NCBI GenBank assembly: GCA_027924585.1
Contig: BSBM01000636.1
Span: forward strand, 5,224,001-5,288,000
DNA: 64,000 nt
From: Larix kaempferi
Lineage: Eukaryota; Streptophyta; Pinopsida; Pinales; Pinaceae
Reading direction: 5' to 3'
The notes under the pieces were generated by a model. That model did not search any database. It saw only the letters and a program-made list of their open reading frames with translations, and was not told where the DNA came from. Position numbers and translations under genes: made by a program. Below are positions 36,484-48,900 of the stretch, one piece after another. How positions within the stretch are numbered: position 1 is the first letter of the stretch; every line of letters starts with the position of its first letter.

Positions 36484-37231
36484 GGTATGTTGAATTGTGG
36501 ATCAAGTTATAAAGTTCAAATCATTTAGTCTTGTTAATGAGTTATTTTAATTTACAATAGCTCGTATATTTTTATAGTTTGTCAATGCTATATTACTTTT
36601 AGGAAAAATTTAAAGTAGGGTTTTCACTTCTAATGTCATTGTGTATTTGTTTGTTAAATCATAGTTAAATTGGAAAAGATAAACTTTTCTAGTTATGGAT
36701 TTTGTCTTTGATTTCATTTATTTGTTGCTTATGACAGGGTTGTATTAGTTGCTATGTTAGCTTGGATGCCCACTTCCGAAAGAGACACAAATGAAGACAT
36801 CGATATGAAAGAGAAGAAATCTTGAGTTCACTTTATTGATGTGAAAAAATATGTTTTTCATTGCTCAAACTTATTTTGAATCTATTATCACTCATATTGT
36901 ACAAAACATTTCTATAAATAATGATCGACAACTCGAGTTTTGATGTATTTCAATGTTTAAACATTTATATTTTTTGCATATTTAGATGTTTTGTCATTTA
37001 CCCATTAGAAACAAAGTAAATAAAACAAACATACTAAAATCAATAATTGATAAATATAGAATCAATAATTTTTTATTTATAGTTTTGATATTGATCTATT
37101 TTAACATTACTTTATAAGTGCCAACATTTTAAGTTAGTCATTGATGTTATTTATTTTAAGATTAATCTATAAATTACAAAATTTCAGTTAATATAAATAT
37201 TTGATTAAAAAAAATTTTAAATGTTATTTTT
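36484..37231. other. AT-rich 3' flank of the SWIM gene
   Basis: No gene is supported. A spliced 3' UTR segment is possible (TGAG/GTATGT at 36481 to GACAG/GGTTG near 36737). The last ~75 bp (37156-37231) recur at about 39368-39443, also next to minisatellite, as a direct duplication. Confidence 0.6.
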
Positions 37232-37634
37232 GGTGGAACCATGAGCTTTAGTTATGGAACAATGAGAACTGTCTGTGGAACCATGAGCACTGTCTGTGGA
37301 ACCATGAGCTTTAGTTATGGAAACATGAGCATTATCGGTGGAACCATGAGCATTGCCGATGGAACCATGAGCATTGTTGGTGGAACCATGAGCTCTGGTT
37401 ATGGAACCATGAGAACTGTCTGTGGAACCATGAGCATTGTTGGTGGAACCATGAGCTTTAGTTATGGAACCATGAGCATTATCGGTGGAACCATGAGCAT
37501 TGTCGGTGGAACCATGAGATTTAGTTATGGAACCATGAGAACTGTCCGTGGAACCATGAGCACTGTCTGTGGAACCATGAGCTTTAGTTATGGAACCATG
37601 AGCATTATCGGTGGAACCATGAGCATTGTCGGTG
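37232..37634 (+). repeat. 21 bp minisatellite, plus orientation (centre)
   Basis: About 19 units, rich in the CTTTAGTTAT, CACTGTCTGT and CATTATCGGT variants. It ends in GCATTGTCGGTGTCC. A ~100 bp unique spacer (37635-37735) follows, then a block of opposite orientation. Confidence 0.95.
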
Positions 37635-37735
37635 TCCATTAAAACCAAACAAATTTCACTTAGAAATTTTTAGCCTGAAGGTTATCTTCGAGTTGTTACA
37701 GAATAACAGTCCAAATTCTTAAGTCAATACCCTAT

Positions 37736-39292
37736 TTCCATAGACAATGCTCATGGTTCCACGGACAGTTCTCATGGTTCCATAACTAAAGCTCATGGTT
37801 CCACCAACAATGCTCATGGTTCCATAACTAAAGCTCATGGTTCCACCGACAATGCTCATGGTTCCACAGACAGTTCTCATGGTTCCATAACCAGAGCTCA
37901 TGGTTCCACCAATAATGCTCATGGTTCCATAACTAAAGCTCATGGTTCCACCGACAATGCTCATGGTTCCACTGATAATGCTCATGGTTCCATAGACAGT
38001 TCTCATGGTTCCATAACCAGAGCTCATGGTTCCACCAACAATGCTCATGGTTCCATAACTAAAGCTCATGGTTCCACCGACAATGCTCATGGTTCCACTG
38101 ATAATGCTTATGGTTCCATAACTAAAGCTCATGGTTCCATAGACAACGCTCATGGTTCCACGGACAGTTCTCATGGTTCCATAACTAAAGCTCATGGTTC
38201 CACAAACAATGCTCATGGTTCCACTGATAATGCTGGTTCCATAACTAAAGCTCAAGGTTCCATAGACAACGCTCATGGTTCCACGGATAGTTCTCATGGT
38301 TCCATACCTAAATCTCATGGTTCCACTGACAATGCTCATGGTTCCACCGATAATGCTCATGGTTCCATAACTAAAGCTCATGGTTCCACCAACAATGCTC
38401 ATGGTTCCACAGACAGTTCTCATGGTTCCATAACCAGAGCTCATGGTTTCACCAACAATGCTCATGGTTCCATAACTAAAGCTCATGGTTCCACCGACAA
38501 TGCTCATGGTTCCACCGACAATGCTCATGGTTCCACAGACAGTTCTCATGGTTCCATAACCAGAGCTCATGGTTCCACCAATAATGCTCATGGTTCCATA
38601 ACTAAAGCTCATGGTTCCACCGACAATGCTCATGGTTCCACTGATAATGCTCATGGTTCCACAGACAGTTCTCATGGTTCCATAACCAGAGCTCATGGTT
38701 CCACCAACAATGCTCATGGTTCCATAACTAAAGCTCATGGTTCCACCGACAATGCTCATGGTTCCACTGATAATGCTTATGGTTCCATAACTAAAGCTCA
38801 TGGTTCCATAGACAACGCTCATGGTTCCACGGACAGCTCTCATGGTTCCATAACTAAAGCTCATGGTTCCACAAACAATGCTCATGGTTCCACCGATAAT
38901 GCTGGTTCCATAACTAAAGCTCAAGGTTCCATAGACAACGCTCATGGTTCCACGGATAGTTCTCATGGTTCCATACCTAAATCTCATGGTTCCACTGACA
39001 ATGCTCATGGTTCCACCGATAATGCTCATGGTTCCATAACTAAAGCTCATGGTTCCACCAACAATGCTCATGGTTCCACAGACAGTTCTCATGGTTCCAT
39101 AACCAGAGCTCATGGTTCCACCAACAATGCTCATGGTTCCATAACTAAAGCTCATGGTTCCACCGATAATGCTCATGGTTCCACTGATAATGCTCATGGT
39201 TCCACAGACAGTTCTCATGGTTCCACAGACAGTTCTCATGGTTCCATAACCAGAGCTCATGGTTCCACCAACAATGCTCATGGTTCCATAAC
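37736..39292 (-). repeat. 21 bp minisatellite, minus orientation (centre)
   Basis: About 74 units. A higher-order segment of several hundred bp is duplicated inside it: the run with the unusual short joint AATGCTGGTTCC occurs near 38230 and again near 38900, with the same neighbours. A 542-codon open frame here is a repeat by-product. Confidence 0.95.
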
Positions 39293-39522
39293 GCCATTTC
39301 GAGTATATTGAATGATAAAAAATGGTGACAAAAATGGATGTCAACACATGGTATATTTCGAGTAAATTTTAAGATTAATCTATAAATTACAAAATTCCAG
39401 TTAATATAAATATTTGATTAAAAAAATTTCTAAATGTTATTTTTAAAAATAATATATTTTTACTCGAAGGAAGAATTTATTTCACCAAATCGACTACCTA
39501 AAAATAAATGTGATTGCATTGC
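39293..39522. other. Unique spacer in the centre
   Basis: No gene. It contains the second copy of the AT-rich flank (AAGATTAATCTATAAATTAC at about 39370; first copy at 37159) immediately before another plus-oriented array, indicating a segmental duplication of flank plus array. Confidence 0.8.
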
Positions 39523-39929
39523 TGGTGGAACCATGAGCACTGTCCGTGGAACCATGAGCTCTAGTTATGGAACCATGAGCATTGTTGGTGGAACCATGAG
39601 CTCTAGTTATGGAACCATGAGCGTTGTTGGTGGAACCATGAGCTTTAGTTATGGAACCATGAGCATTGTTGGTGGAACCATGAGATTTGGTTATGGAACC
39701 ATGAGCACTGTCCATGGAACCATGAGCTTTAGTTATGGAACCATGAGCATTATCGGTGGAACCATGAGCATTGTTGGTGGAACCATGAGCTTTAGTTATG
39801 GAACCATGAGCATTGTTGGTGGAACCATGAGTACTATCTATCTTTGGAAGCATGAGCATTGTCCGTGGAACCATGAGCACTATCCGTGGAACCATGAGCT
39901 TTAGTTACGGAACCATGAGCATTATCCGT
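39523..39929 (+). repeat. 21 bp minisatellite, plus orientation (centre, outside the TIR)
   Basis: About 19 units continuous with the right-TIR array but without counterpart in the left arm, because the left arm ends at the SWIM gene. A GGAAGCATGAG variant lies near 39845. Confidence 0.85.
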
Positions 39930-41671
39930 GGAACCATGAGCATTGTTGGTGGAACCATGAGCTTAAGTTATGGAACCATGAGCATTGTGGTGGAACCATG
40001 AGTACTATCTATCCGTGGAACCATGAGCATTGTTGGTGGAACCATGAGCACTATCCGTGGAACCATGAGCTCTAGTTATGGAACCATGAGCATTGTTGGT
40101 GGAACCATGAGCATTATCGGTGGAACCATGAGCATTGTTGGTGGAACCATGAGCATTATCGGTGGAACCATGAGCATTGTTGGTGGAACCATGAGCATTA
40201 TCGGTGGAACCATGAGCATTGTTGGTGGAACCATGAGCTCTAATTATGGAACCATGAGCATTGTTGGGGGAACCATGAGCACTGTCCGTGGAACCATGAG
40301 CATTGTTGGTGGAACCATGAGCACTGTCCGTGGAACCATGAGCTCTAGTTATGGAACCATGAGCATTGTTGGTGGAACCATGAGCATTGTTGGTGGAACC
40401 ATGAGCTCTATTTATGGAACCATGAGAATTATCAGTGGAACCATGAGCATTGTTGGTGGAACCATGAGCTTAAGTTATGGAACCATGAGCATTGTGGTGG
40501 AACCATGAGTACTATCTATCCGTGGAACCATGAGCATTGTTGGTGGAACCATGAGCACTATCCGTGGAACCATGAGCTCTAGTTATGGAACCATGAGCAT
40601 TGTTGGTGGAACCATGAGCACTATCGGTGGAACCATGAGCTCTAGTTATGGAACCATGAGCATTGTTGGTGGAACCATGAGCATTGTTGGGGGAACCATG
40701 AGCACTATCCGAGGAACCATGAGCATTGTTGGTGGAACCATGAGCATTGTCCGTGGAACCATGAGCTCTAGTTATGGAACCATGAGCATTGTTGGTGGAA
40801 CCATGAGCTCTATTTATGGAACCATGAGAATTATTGGGGGAACCATGAGCTTTAGTTATGGAACCATGAGCACTGTCCGTGGAACCATGAGCTTTAGTTA
40901 TGGAACCATGAGCACTGTCCATGGAACCATGAGCTTTAGTTATGGAACCATGAGCACTGTCCGTGGAACCATGAGCTCTAGTTATGGAACCATGAGCATT
41001 ATCGGTGGAACCATGAGCATTGTTGGTGGAACCATGAGCTTTAGTTATGGAACCATGAGCACTGTCCGTGGAACCATGAGCATTGTCTGTGGAACCATAA
41101 GCTTTAGTTGTGGAACCATGAGCATTATCGGTGGAACCATGAGCATTGTTGGTGGAACCATGAGTACTATCTATCTGTGGAACCATGAGCATTGTTGGTG
41201 GAACCATGAGCATTGTCCTTGGAACCATGAGCTCTATTTATGGAACCATGAGCATTGTTGGTGGAACCATGAGCTTTAGTTATGGAACCATGAGCACTGT
41301 CTGTGGAACCATGAGCATTATTGGTGGAACCAATAACCATGAGCATTATTGATAGAACCATGAGCATTATTGGTGGAACCATGCGCTTTAGTTATGGAAC
41401 CATGAGCTCTATTTATGGAACCATGAGCATTATTGGTGGAACCATGAGCATTGTTGGTGGAACCATGAGCTCTATTTACGGAACCATGAGCATTGTTGGC
41501 GGAACCATGAGCTCCAGTTATGGAACCATGAGCATTGTTGGTGGAACCATGAGCATTGTCTGTCGAACCATGAGATCTAGTTATGTAACCATGAGCTCTA
41601 TTTATGGAACCATGATAATTTTTAGGGGAAATATGAGCTTTAGTTATGGAACTATGATATCTAGTTATAGA
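39930..41671 (+). repeat. 21 bp minisatellite, plus orientation (right TIR, inner part)
   Basis: About 83 units, interrupted at 41671 by the Athila-like element and continuing at 53610. It contains the mirror images of the GAGTACTATCTATC joints of the left arm (at about 39987, 40507 and 41162). Confidence 0.95.
41667..41671. repeat. 5 bp target-site duplication of the LTR element (left)
   Basis: ATAGA, repeated at 53605-53609 directly outside the other LTR. Ty3/gypsy elements usually make 5 bp duplications. Confidence 0.9.
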
Positions 41672-43636
41672 TGATGGTTAATTTATTTGTCTCAAAGTAT
41701 GGGTGTATTTATTTGAGATTCAATTAATTCATTTAATATTGTCAACCCGGATAAATTCGTTTAGGCTTATGAGACACTCACACCGTATGTGCAAAGTAAT
41801 ACTTAGTTAATCCTAAAATATAAATACAAAATATAAATTATAAAGTAGAACTAAATTAGGAAAAGTATAATTAATTAGACTAAAAATATGTTATATTAAC
41901 TCTTATTACTCCTATGTGAAACTACTTAATATATTTAATTTTCTTATGCATATATGAAAATAAAATAAATATTGATAAAAACAAACTTAACAAACTAAAA
42001 CAACGTTATAAAAATATTATTATATTTAATTTTCTTATGCATATATGAAAATAAAATAAATATTGATAAAAACAAACTTAACAAACTAAAACAACTTTAT
42101 AAAAATATTATTATTAAAAATCAAAGCAAATAAACTTAATAAACTAACTATGAGTTTTTTTAAGAAAATAAAGAGTTATGCAAAGTGTAGAATAGTCTAA
42201 ATTCCAGCCTCTACGTACTATAACAACAAGCTATTTCTTTTAATTACAAAATAAATTAATTAACAGATATTAATTAATTATTGTATTTATGTTATTTGAT
42301 AAGAACGAGTCAATAAGGATTTTAGGTCTTTTTTAATAAACAAATGTATAATGAATCTTTTATACGTTGTACAGGATTGGACTATATGCTATTGTAATCT
42401 ATGCAAAGTAAAAGAATGAACCGGTGGAAGTTTCTTAAGTGATTATACAGGCACATTAAAATAGATCGTTTGCATAAAGACCGTAAACGAAAGTTGAGAT
42501 AAATGATAATATTCAATTGTTCAAAACGTTAGATGGTGTTAAACAAAATAAAGACTGAAGTGAAATTGATTTCAAACTATCAAAAACCGAATGTTGTCTA
42601 CAGTCATTAGTTCACCGGTGGCGATTCTTTAGCTCTGAAGGTGAGTTATAGCTTCTGTAGCAAAATAAATTCTATTGGAATTAAAACAGAATTCACACCA
42701 TATCATAAATAATTAACTTACAGTGGCGTATCAAGAGTTAAACCCAGCTCTTTTGTATGCTGTGATTATTTAGTTCTTATTGTGTGAATATAAGAATTAT
42801 AAAATAAAACTACCATACTGAATAAAAGATAACAATTGGAACAGAAAATTGAAACTATCACACTGAATTGAAAATAAGATTTGAAACAGAAAACAACAAG
42901 GATGGACTTACTGTTCCAGAGTGGGCCCCCTCTGAAAGAAGTCTTGCTCACGTCTTCACCAGAATCAACACAGGATAGATGACAAAACTACTAATCGCAA
43001 TAGTGACAGAGTTTCTTTTATTATATATTCTGCAGTCCCTTATTCCAACAATCGACTGCCTATATATACAAACAAAGAGCATCTAATCCTTTAATGAAAT
43101 ACGTAACAGAACTGTTTCTGTATTAATTACATAACTGGTGTCTTATACAGATCACCGTATATCAAAACAATGCATTAAATGTAAAACTGCGTTTGTTGCC
43201 ACTTCATGAGTGTTGTGCAAGATTCTTGGAAGTTGTTTGATCAAGATTAAATCGTAGCAACTTCTCACAATGAGATACCCACTTCAACGAGTGTTCTGCA
43301 AGATTCCTGGAAGTTGTTTAACCGAATATTTATTGCTGAATAACCAATAGATAATCAAACTACCATGCCACGACTAATAGCTCGAATTTTTGGTAGCATA
43401 TCTCCCATCGCATCTTCTTTTAAAAACCTGTCTTAAACCTTGCAGAAATATTTCATAAAAAGACAACATTAACCTTTAAATACTAACTTTTATTATCTAA
43501 ATAAGAATTAACTATTATGACTCACACATAACATTAGGAAGAGTTCTGAAAACAGTTGGAGGTAGGAAAATAGGGAAAATATGTACATATGCAGGGTGAA
43601 AATGAGTAAATAATATGCCAATTTGGAGGCTCATCA
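41672..43636 (-). repeat. 3' LTR (1965 bp)
   Basis: In element orientation it begins TGATGAGCCTCCAAATTGG and ends AACCATCA. It matches 51640-53604 except about five substitutions. It contains an ~89 bp tandem duplication (about 41932-42110) present in both LTRs. The last 33 codons of the downstream ORF lie inside it. Confidence 0.95.
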
Positions 43637-45210
43637 TCTCCCCCAGACCAATTCAATTGTATGTCCTCATACAAATCATCTTCTGGTTCTCCAAGATGCA
43701 CTGAAGTCCAATTGTAAGCCGGATACCCATAACCATTTTCAGCATGATATCCCAGATTTCTGTCAATCTCTCTCCACTGGAAAACTTCCTCTTGATTATT
43801 CCATTGAAATGTTGCCTTATACCTCCCAGAAGAACACCACAACAAAGGATAGTGGAATTTTAACCCTATCCATTGATTTCCATGCATGTTCATTGAATTG
43901 ATGTATAGATCTGCACGTGCCAATGCCATATGAAGATGAGGATAACCTGTTGGATTCCGATTTCGTAATGGATTTGGAAGATGAGCCCAAATATGTCTTG
44001 ACACAAATAATGCGCGAATGGAGTATGTCTCAACAATGTTTATGTAGATTTGAATAGCCTCTTGACGATTCATGCTGATATGCATAGGGTCCCTAGGATC
44101 CCGCAAAAGTTCCTGGTAATCTGCTATTATCACAGAAGGAAAAGGGTATTCTTTTCGAACAAATAGGTCTAAATTGAGTTCATCCTTTGTGTGAGCCTCC
44201 ATTTCTTCATTATACTGAATCAACCCATAAATGAAAGATGCTAATGCTCTTAAATGGATATCACCGATATATGGATTAGGATTCCATCTCAATGCGTTAG
44301 GTAACAATAAATTATGAAGATATAGCTCCACTAACAAATTTTGTTCATGTATTGTGCACTCACGGAAAACATCAAGGAATTCCTGAGGAGTACAAATAAT
44401 ACATGTTTTCCCTGAGGCCAATCGTGTGAGTTGAAATCTGACCCATCTATCCAATAATTGCATTGAATGAATTCGAGGGGGCATTCGGCAAGATGAAGCC
44501 TCCAATCCTAATAAACATGCACTTTGTAATTTCTCTTTAGTTGCTTCTAATTTTTCCTTGTAGATCTGAATTTGGCCCTTCCATTCATTCACTTGTTGAA
44601 AATATACTGAAAAACAACGTCTTTTTAACCGATTCATGACCTGTTCTCGGTTCTCTATATCAACAATCTCCAGATTTAATAGTTCATCACTGCTACTATA
44701 ATCAAATGAATCCAGTTGTACTTGCATAAAAGCATGTACATCATCCAATATAGAATTTACAATCTTTTCAGCCTCTAGGAGTATGCTGATAGAATCCGGT
44801 TTCTTCTTTTTCAATGCTCTGTTTTTAGCTTTCAAATGTTCATTTTTAGCTTTGAGTTTCTTATTTTCTTCTACCAGTTTATAATACTTGTTCCTTCCTG
44901 CCTTATGCTTCCTTCCATAAGAAATTTCAAGATTTCGATCTTGTATCCCTCTGGCCATAATCATAGGTATCAGTGATGAATTGGGTGATGAAGGAGTTGA
45001 ACTAGATATGTCAGTTTCTGATGATGATATGATGATACGGGTAGAGGGTTCCCCAATTTGAAAGCTTGTGGAGTTGGGTTTTGGAATTCTAATCTCTTGG
45101 GAATCCTCCAGACTGATTTCTGTTTCAGTGAATGGTCGGGTCCTAAGGAATTGAGGAAAAATTGGCAGGACACTAGCACGGGGTTTTCTACTAACCCTTA
45201 GTTGACTCAT
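43534..45210 (-). CDS. Extra ORF downstream of integrase, 558 aa, coiled coil, unknown function
   Basis: An intact ATG-started frame in gag-pol sense, ~0.7 kb after integrase. Residues 1-90 are Ser/Pro/Thr-rich and probably disordered. Residues about 100-137 are strongly basic and heptad-like (KLVEENKKLKAKNEHLKAKN), predicting a coiled coil. The rest is a mixed helical region (LDRWVRFQLTRLASGKTC, LYLHNLLLPNALRWNPNP, SIRALFVSRHIWAHLPNP). No signal peptide or clear membrane segment is seen, so it does not look like a classical env-like protein, although it occupies that position. The frame passes through the polypurine tract (codons SGGDD) and ends in the 3' LTR. Expression would need a spliced or subgenomic RNA. 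Function unknown. Confidence 0.7.
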   Translation of the reverse strand: MSQLRVSRKPRASVLPIFPQFLRTRPFTETEISLEDSQEIRIPKPNSTSFQIGEPSTRIIISSSETDISSSTPSSPNSSLIPMIMARGIQDRNLEISYGRKHKAGRNKYYKLVEENKKLKAKNEHLKAKNRALKKKKPDSISILLEAEKIVNSILDDVHAFMQVQLDSFDYSSSDELLNLEIVDIENREQVMNRLKRRCFSVYFQQVNEWKGQIQIYKEKLEATKEKLQSACLLGLEASSCRMPPRIHSMQLLDRWVRFQLTRLASGKTCIICTPQEFLDVFRECTIHEQNLLVELYLHNLLLPNALRWNPNPYIGDIHLRALASFIYGLIQYNEEMEAHTKDELNLDLFVRKEYPFPSVIIADYQELLRDPRDPMHISMNRQEAIQIYINIVETYSIRALFVSRHIWAHLPNPLRNRNPTGYPHLHMALARADLYINSMNMHGNQWIGLKFHYPLLWCSSGRYKATFQWNNQEEVFQWREIDRNLGYHAENGYGYPAYNWTSVHLGEPEDDLYEDIQLNWSGGDDEPPNWHIIYSFSPCICTYFPYFPTSNCFQNSS

Positions 45211-45719
45211 CTTGATCTGAAAGTTTTCTTGGAGTAGTTACGAGTCGAGGTGGAATATTACAATTGAAGGTGAAATTGAAATAATAAGATAGATTGTGGG
45301 GTTGACAGAGTGCTTGCAAGGGAAGGTAAATAAGGATGGATAAGGAGAGGATACTGGTGGTGAAGAGATAGGTAATAGTTATGAAATGGAGTTCAAAATA
45401 GAAATCCAAATTTAAATAACAAAAATTAATATTCAAAAAGCAATATTACCTTATAGTGAAGTATTTGCAAGAATACCCGAAGCCTTATTCTGAAATCATC
45501 TCTTGACAATACCAGTCAAAATCCACAACCTGCTTTGAAGTCTTCAATTCTTTAGTCCACAGAAATACTTGGATTGCCTTCAACTTCCGATAATTGAATT
45601 CCTTTAGCCAAAACTGTAGGAATGACGTTAGAAATATCTTGGCATATTAGTCCATATAATAATTTTTTTCTAAACACTGATGGAATCCCATAATTCTAAT
45701 ACTTTTTTTTTTTTTAAAT

Positions 45720-45791
45720 GATATTTGCCGGAAAACCGGTTTTCAAATACCAACAATCCCAATAGCGCCTGAAAACCAGGTTTTCACTATT

Positions 45792-45857
<66 letters not shown>
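45720..45857. repeat. Hairpins and a 63-base T run between integrase and the extra ORF
   Basis: 45795-45857 is an uninterrupted run of T (A in element sense). Beside it are the palindrome GAAAACCGGTTTTC (about 45732-45745) and a hairpin CCAATAG...TGAAAACC-A-GGTTTTCA-CTATTGG (about 45759-45793). The two share the AAAACC/GGTTTT core. An A run at this place could derive from a retroposed insert or slippage. The rest of 45211-45916 is noncoding. Confidence 0.8.
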
Positions 45858-45916
45858 CGGTACACAACACTTTAGATATATATACAAATATATACAATGC
45901 AATGAGATAAAAGTTC

Positions 45917-48900
45917 CTAAGAAGCAATAGTAGGAGGTGAAAGATCCACCCGCTTCACTATTTCAAATTCAGATTGATGTATCATTTCTTTGACAAATTC
46001 TTCCTTGGATAATGGTCTCCTATACAAACGTAATCGATGACCATTTACCATAAACGGAACTCTTTCATCATCGATTGTTTTCACTTTCACAGATCCATTA
46101 TCATAAACGGTATCAATTTCATAAGGTCCCATCCAACGAACACAAAATTTCCCTTTAAAATCCTTATATCGAGAATCGAACAAGAGTGCCCAATCTCCTT
46201 CCTTAAATTTCTTCATCTTGATGAACTTATCATGCCATTTTGCTCTTTGTTGTTGAACAAGAGCAGTTTGTTGTATAGCATCTTGTCGTAGTTCATCAAG
46301 CTCATTTAATTGGTCTAAGCGATGTTGTTGAGCTTCTGTAAGATTCATATTTACCTGTAATGCTGTTCGCAATGTTTGAATCTCAAATTCAATTGGAATA
46401 ACTACATGTTTTCCATATACTAACTCATATGGAGAGAATCCTGTTGTGTTGCGCCACGTTGTCCTATATGCCCATAATGCCTCTGGTAGTCTCTCAGCCC
46501 AATCCTTTCGATGGAGCTTTACTGTCTTCGTAAGAATGTTCTCTAATACTTTATTAGTGACTTCCACTTGACCATTAGCTTGAGGATGATAAGGAGTAGA
46601 TTTTCGGTGCCTGATCTTATATTTTTGGGTGATTGATTGTATTAATCTTGAAGTAAACTGTGCCCCATTGTCTGTGACAATCTCTCTTGGTACCCCAAAA
46701 CGTACAAATATATCTTCATATAGGAAATCAACAACCGCTTGTTCAGTTGCCCTAGGAAGAGCTTTAGCTTCGACCCACTTAGTTACATAATCAGTGCACA
46801 CTAAGATGTATTTTTTTTTTCGTGAAGGTGGGTTGATAGGTCCAACAAAATCGAGGGCCCATTTTTCAAAAGGTTCTATCAAAACCTGAGGTTGTAACGG
46901 CATTTCATCAGATTGGCTTGGTCTACCCATGCGTTGACAGATGTCACAACTTCTAACATACTTCTTAGCATCCCGAAATATAGTTGGCCAATAATATCCC
47001 AAATGCAGCACTTTATTGGCAGTTCGTTTATCTGCGAAATGTCCTCCGCATGGATCATCATGGCAAGATTTTAATATGTCAAAAACCTCATCTTCTCGTA
47101 CACAACGTCAAATAACATGATCTGGCCCTGTACGAAAAAGTTGACCTTGTACCCAAGAGTACATGGCACTTTGTCGTATCACCTTCTGTTTTTCTCTCGG
47201 AGAGAGATTAAGTGGAAGCTTTCCTGCAACTAAGTAGTTAGCAATATCTGCAAACCATGGAGAATTAATTGATAATTCAAATAAATGATCATCAGGAAAT
47301 GCGTCTTCTACCACACTATTATCACCTTCATTTGAAATACGAGAAAGAAAGTCAGCTACCACATTTTCTCTTCCTGGTCTATCTTGCACAGTAATATCGA
47401 ATTCTTGAAGTAGAAGCAACCATCGGGTCACTCTCCCATTAGTAATTGGTTTATTCATAAGATATTTAATGGCAGCGTGATCTGTATGGATGAATACTGG
47501 ATAACCAGTTATATAATGCCGAAATTTATTGATAGCATGCACAACAGCAAGAAACTCCTTTTCAGTTACAGTATAGTTGAGTTCTGCGGGAGCAAGGTTC
47601 TTGCTAACATAATAAATCGCATATGGTTTATGATCCTCGTTTTGTCCAAGAACTGCTCCAATAGCCAAGTCTGATGCATCTGTTGAAATATGAAAAGGTA
47701 GGGCCCAATTTGGACCTCTCAAAATTGGAGCTGTAGACAATTTTTCTTTCAAGGTTTCAAATGCAACTTGACATGAGTTAGTCCAACTAAATTCAATATC
47801 TTTTGACAATAGAGAAAATAATGGAGAGGCAACCCTACTAAAATTTTCAATAAACCGTCGATAATATCCTGCATGACCTAGAAAACTTCGAACCTCTCTC
47901 TGTGTGGTTGGTGTTGGTAATTTAGATATTACTTCTATCTTTGCTTGATCAACCTTAATACCATAGGGAGATATGTGATGCCCTAATACAATTCCCTCAG
48001 TAAGTAACATATAACATTTTTCATGACTAAGGGAGAGATTAGTTTCCTGACATCTTACTAAGACTTTTTCTAAATTAGTCATGGCCTCTTCGAAAGTATT
48101 ACCATATACAGTAAAATCATCCATATAAACTTCAACACAATCATGAATCAAGTCAGAGAAAATACCTAAGACAGCTCTTTGAAAGGTAGCGGGAGCATTG
48201 CATAGTCCAAAAGGCAATACACGATAAGCATATGTACCCCAAGGACAAGTAAACGTAGTTTTTTCTTGATCTTCTGGTGCAATTCGTATTTGATTATACC
48301 CACTAAATTCGTCGAGAAAAGAAAAGAACTTCTTCCCTGCTAATGTATCTAATACCTGATCAATAAAGGGTAAAGGAAAATGATCTCTAAGAGTAGCTTT
48401 ATTCAGCTCCCGATAATCGATACAAACACGCCACTTCCCATTTTTCTTTGGCACGATAACCAAGGGAGATACCCATCTACTATCTGATATCGGATAGATA
48501 AAATTAACATTCAATAACTTTTGTAATTCGGTTTTTACTATCTCCCGGAGTGATGGATTCATCCGTCTTTGTGGTTGTCTCACCGGTCGAGATTCATCCT
48601 TGATATATATGTGATGAGTACAAAGATCAGGATGAACACCTTTCATATCAGTATATTCCCAAGCAAATGCAGTTTGACGTTTTCGTAATAATTCCACTAA
48701 CTGTTCTTGTTGGGGCAACTCAAGATTAGAATTAATATTCAACATTTTTCCTGGTGAAATCTCAACTGACTTACTGTGCAATTCAGTCATAGCGTTTAGG
48801 GAAACTTGAAAGGGGGGAATTTGTTGAATAAAATCCGTTATGGTGTAATTTTCTTGAGAATGGCTATTAAGTAAGTGATTATAACTTGGATGAACCAACT

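Noticed and set aside
37719-39347. 542-codon open frame as a gene
   Set aside because: Same reason; the small non-repeat ends have no recognisable domain.
43534-45210. Retroviral-type envelope gene
   Set aside because: Position fits, but no signal peptide, fusion-like or membrane segment is evident; described as an ORF of unknown function.
45191-45436. Small minus-strand open frame upstream of the extra ORF
   Set aside because: Hydrophobic, low-complexity translation of AT-rich sequence overlapping the start of the extra ORF; no domain or support.
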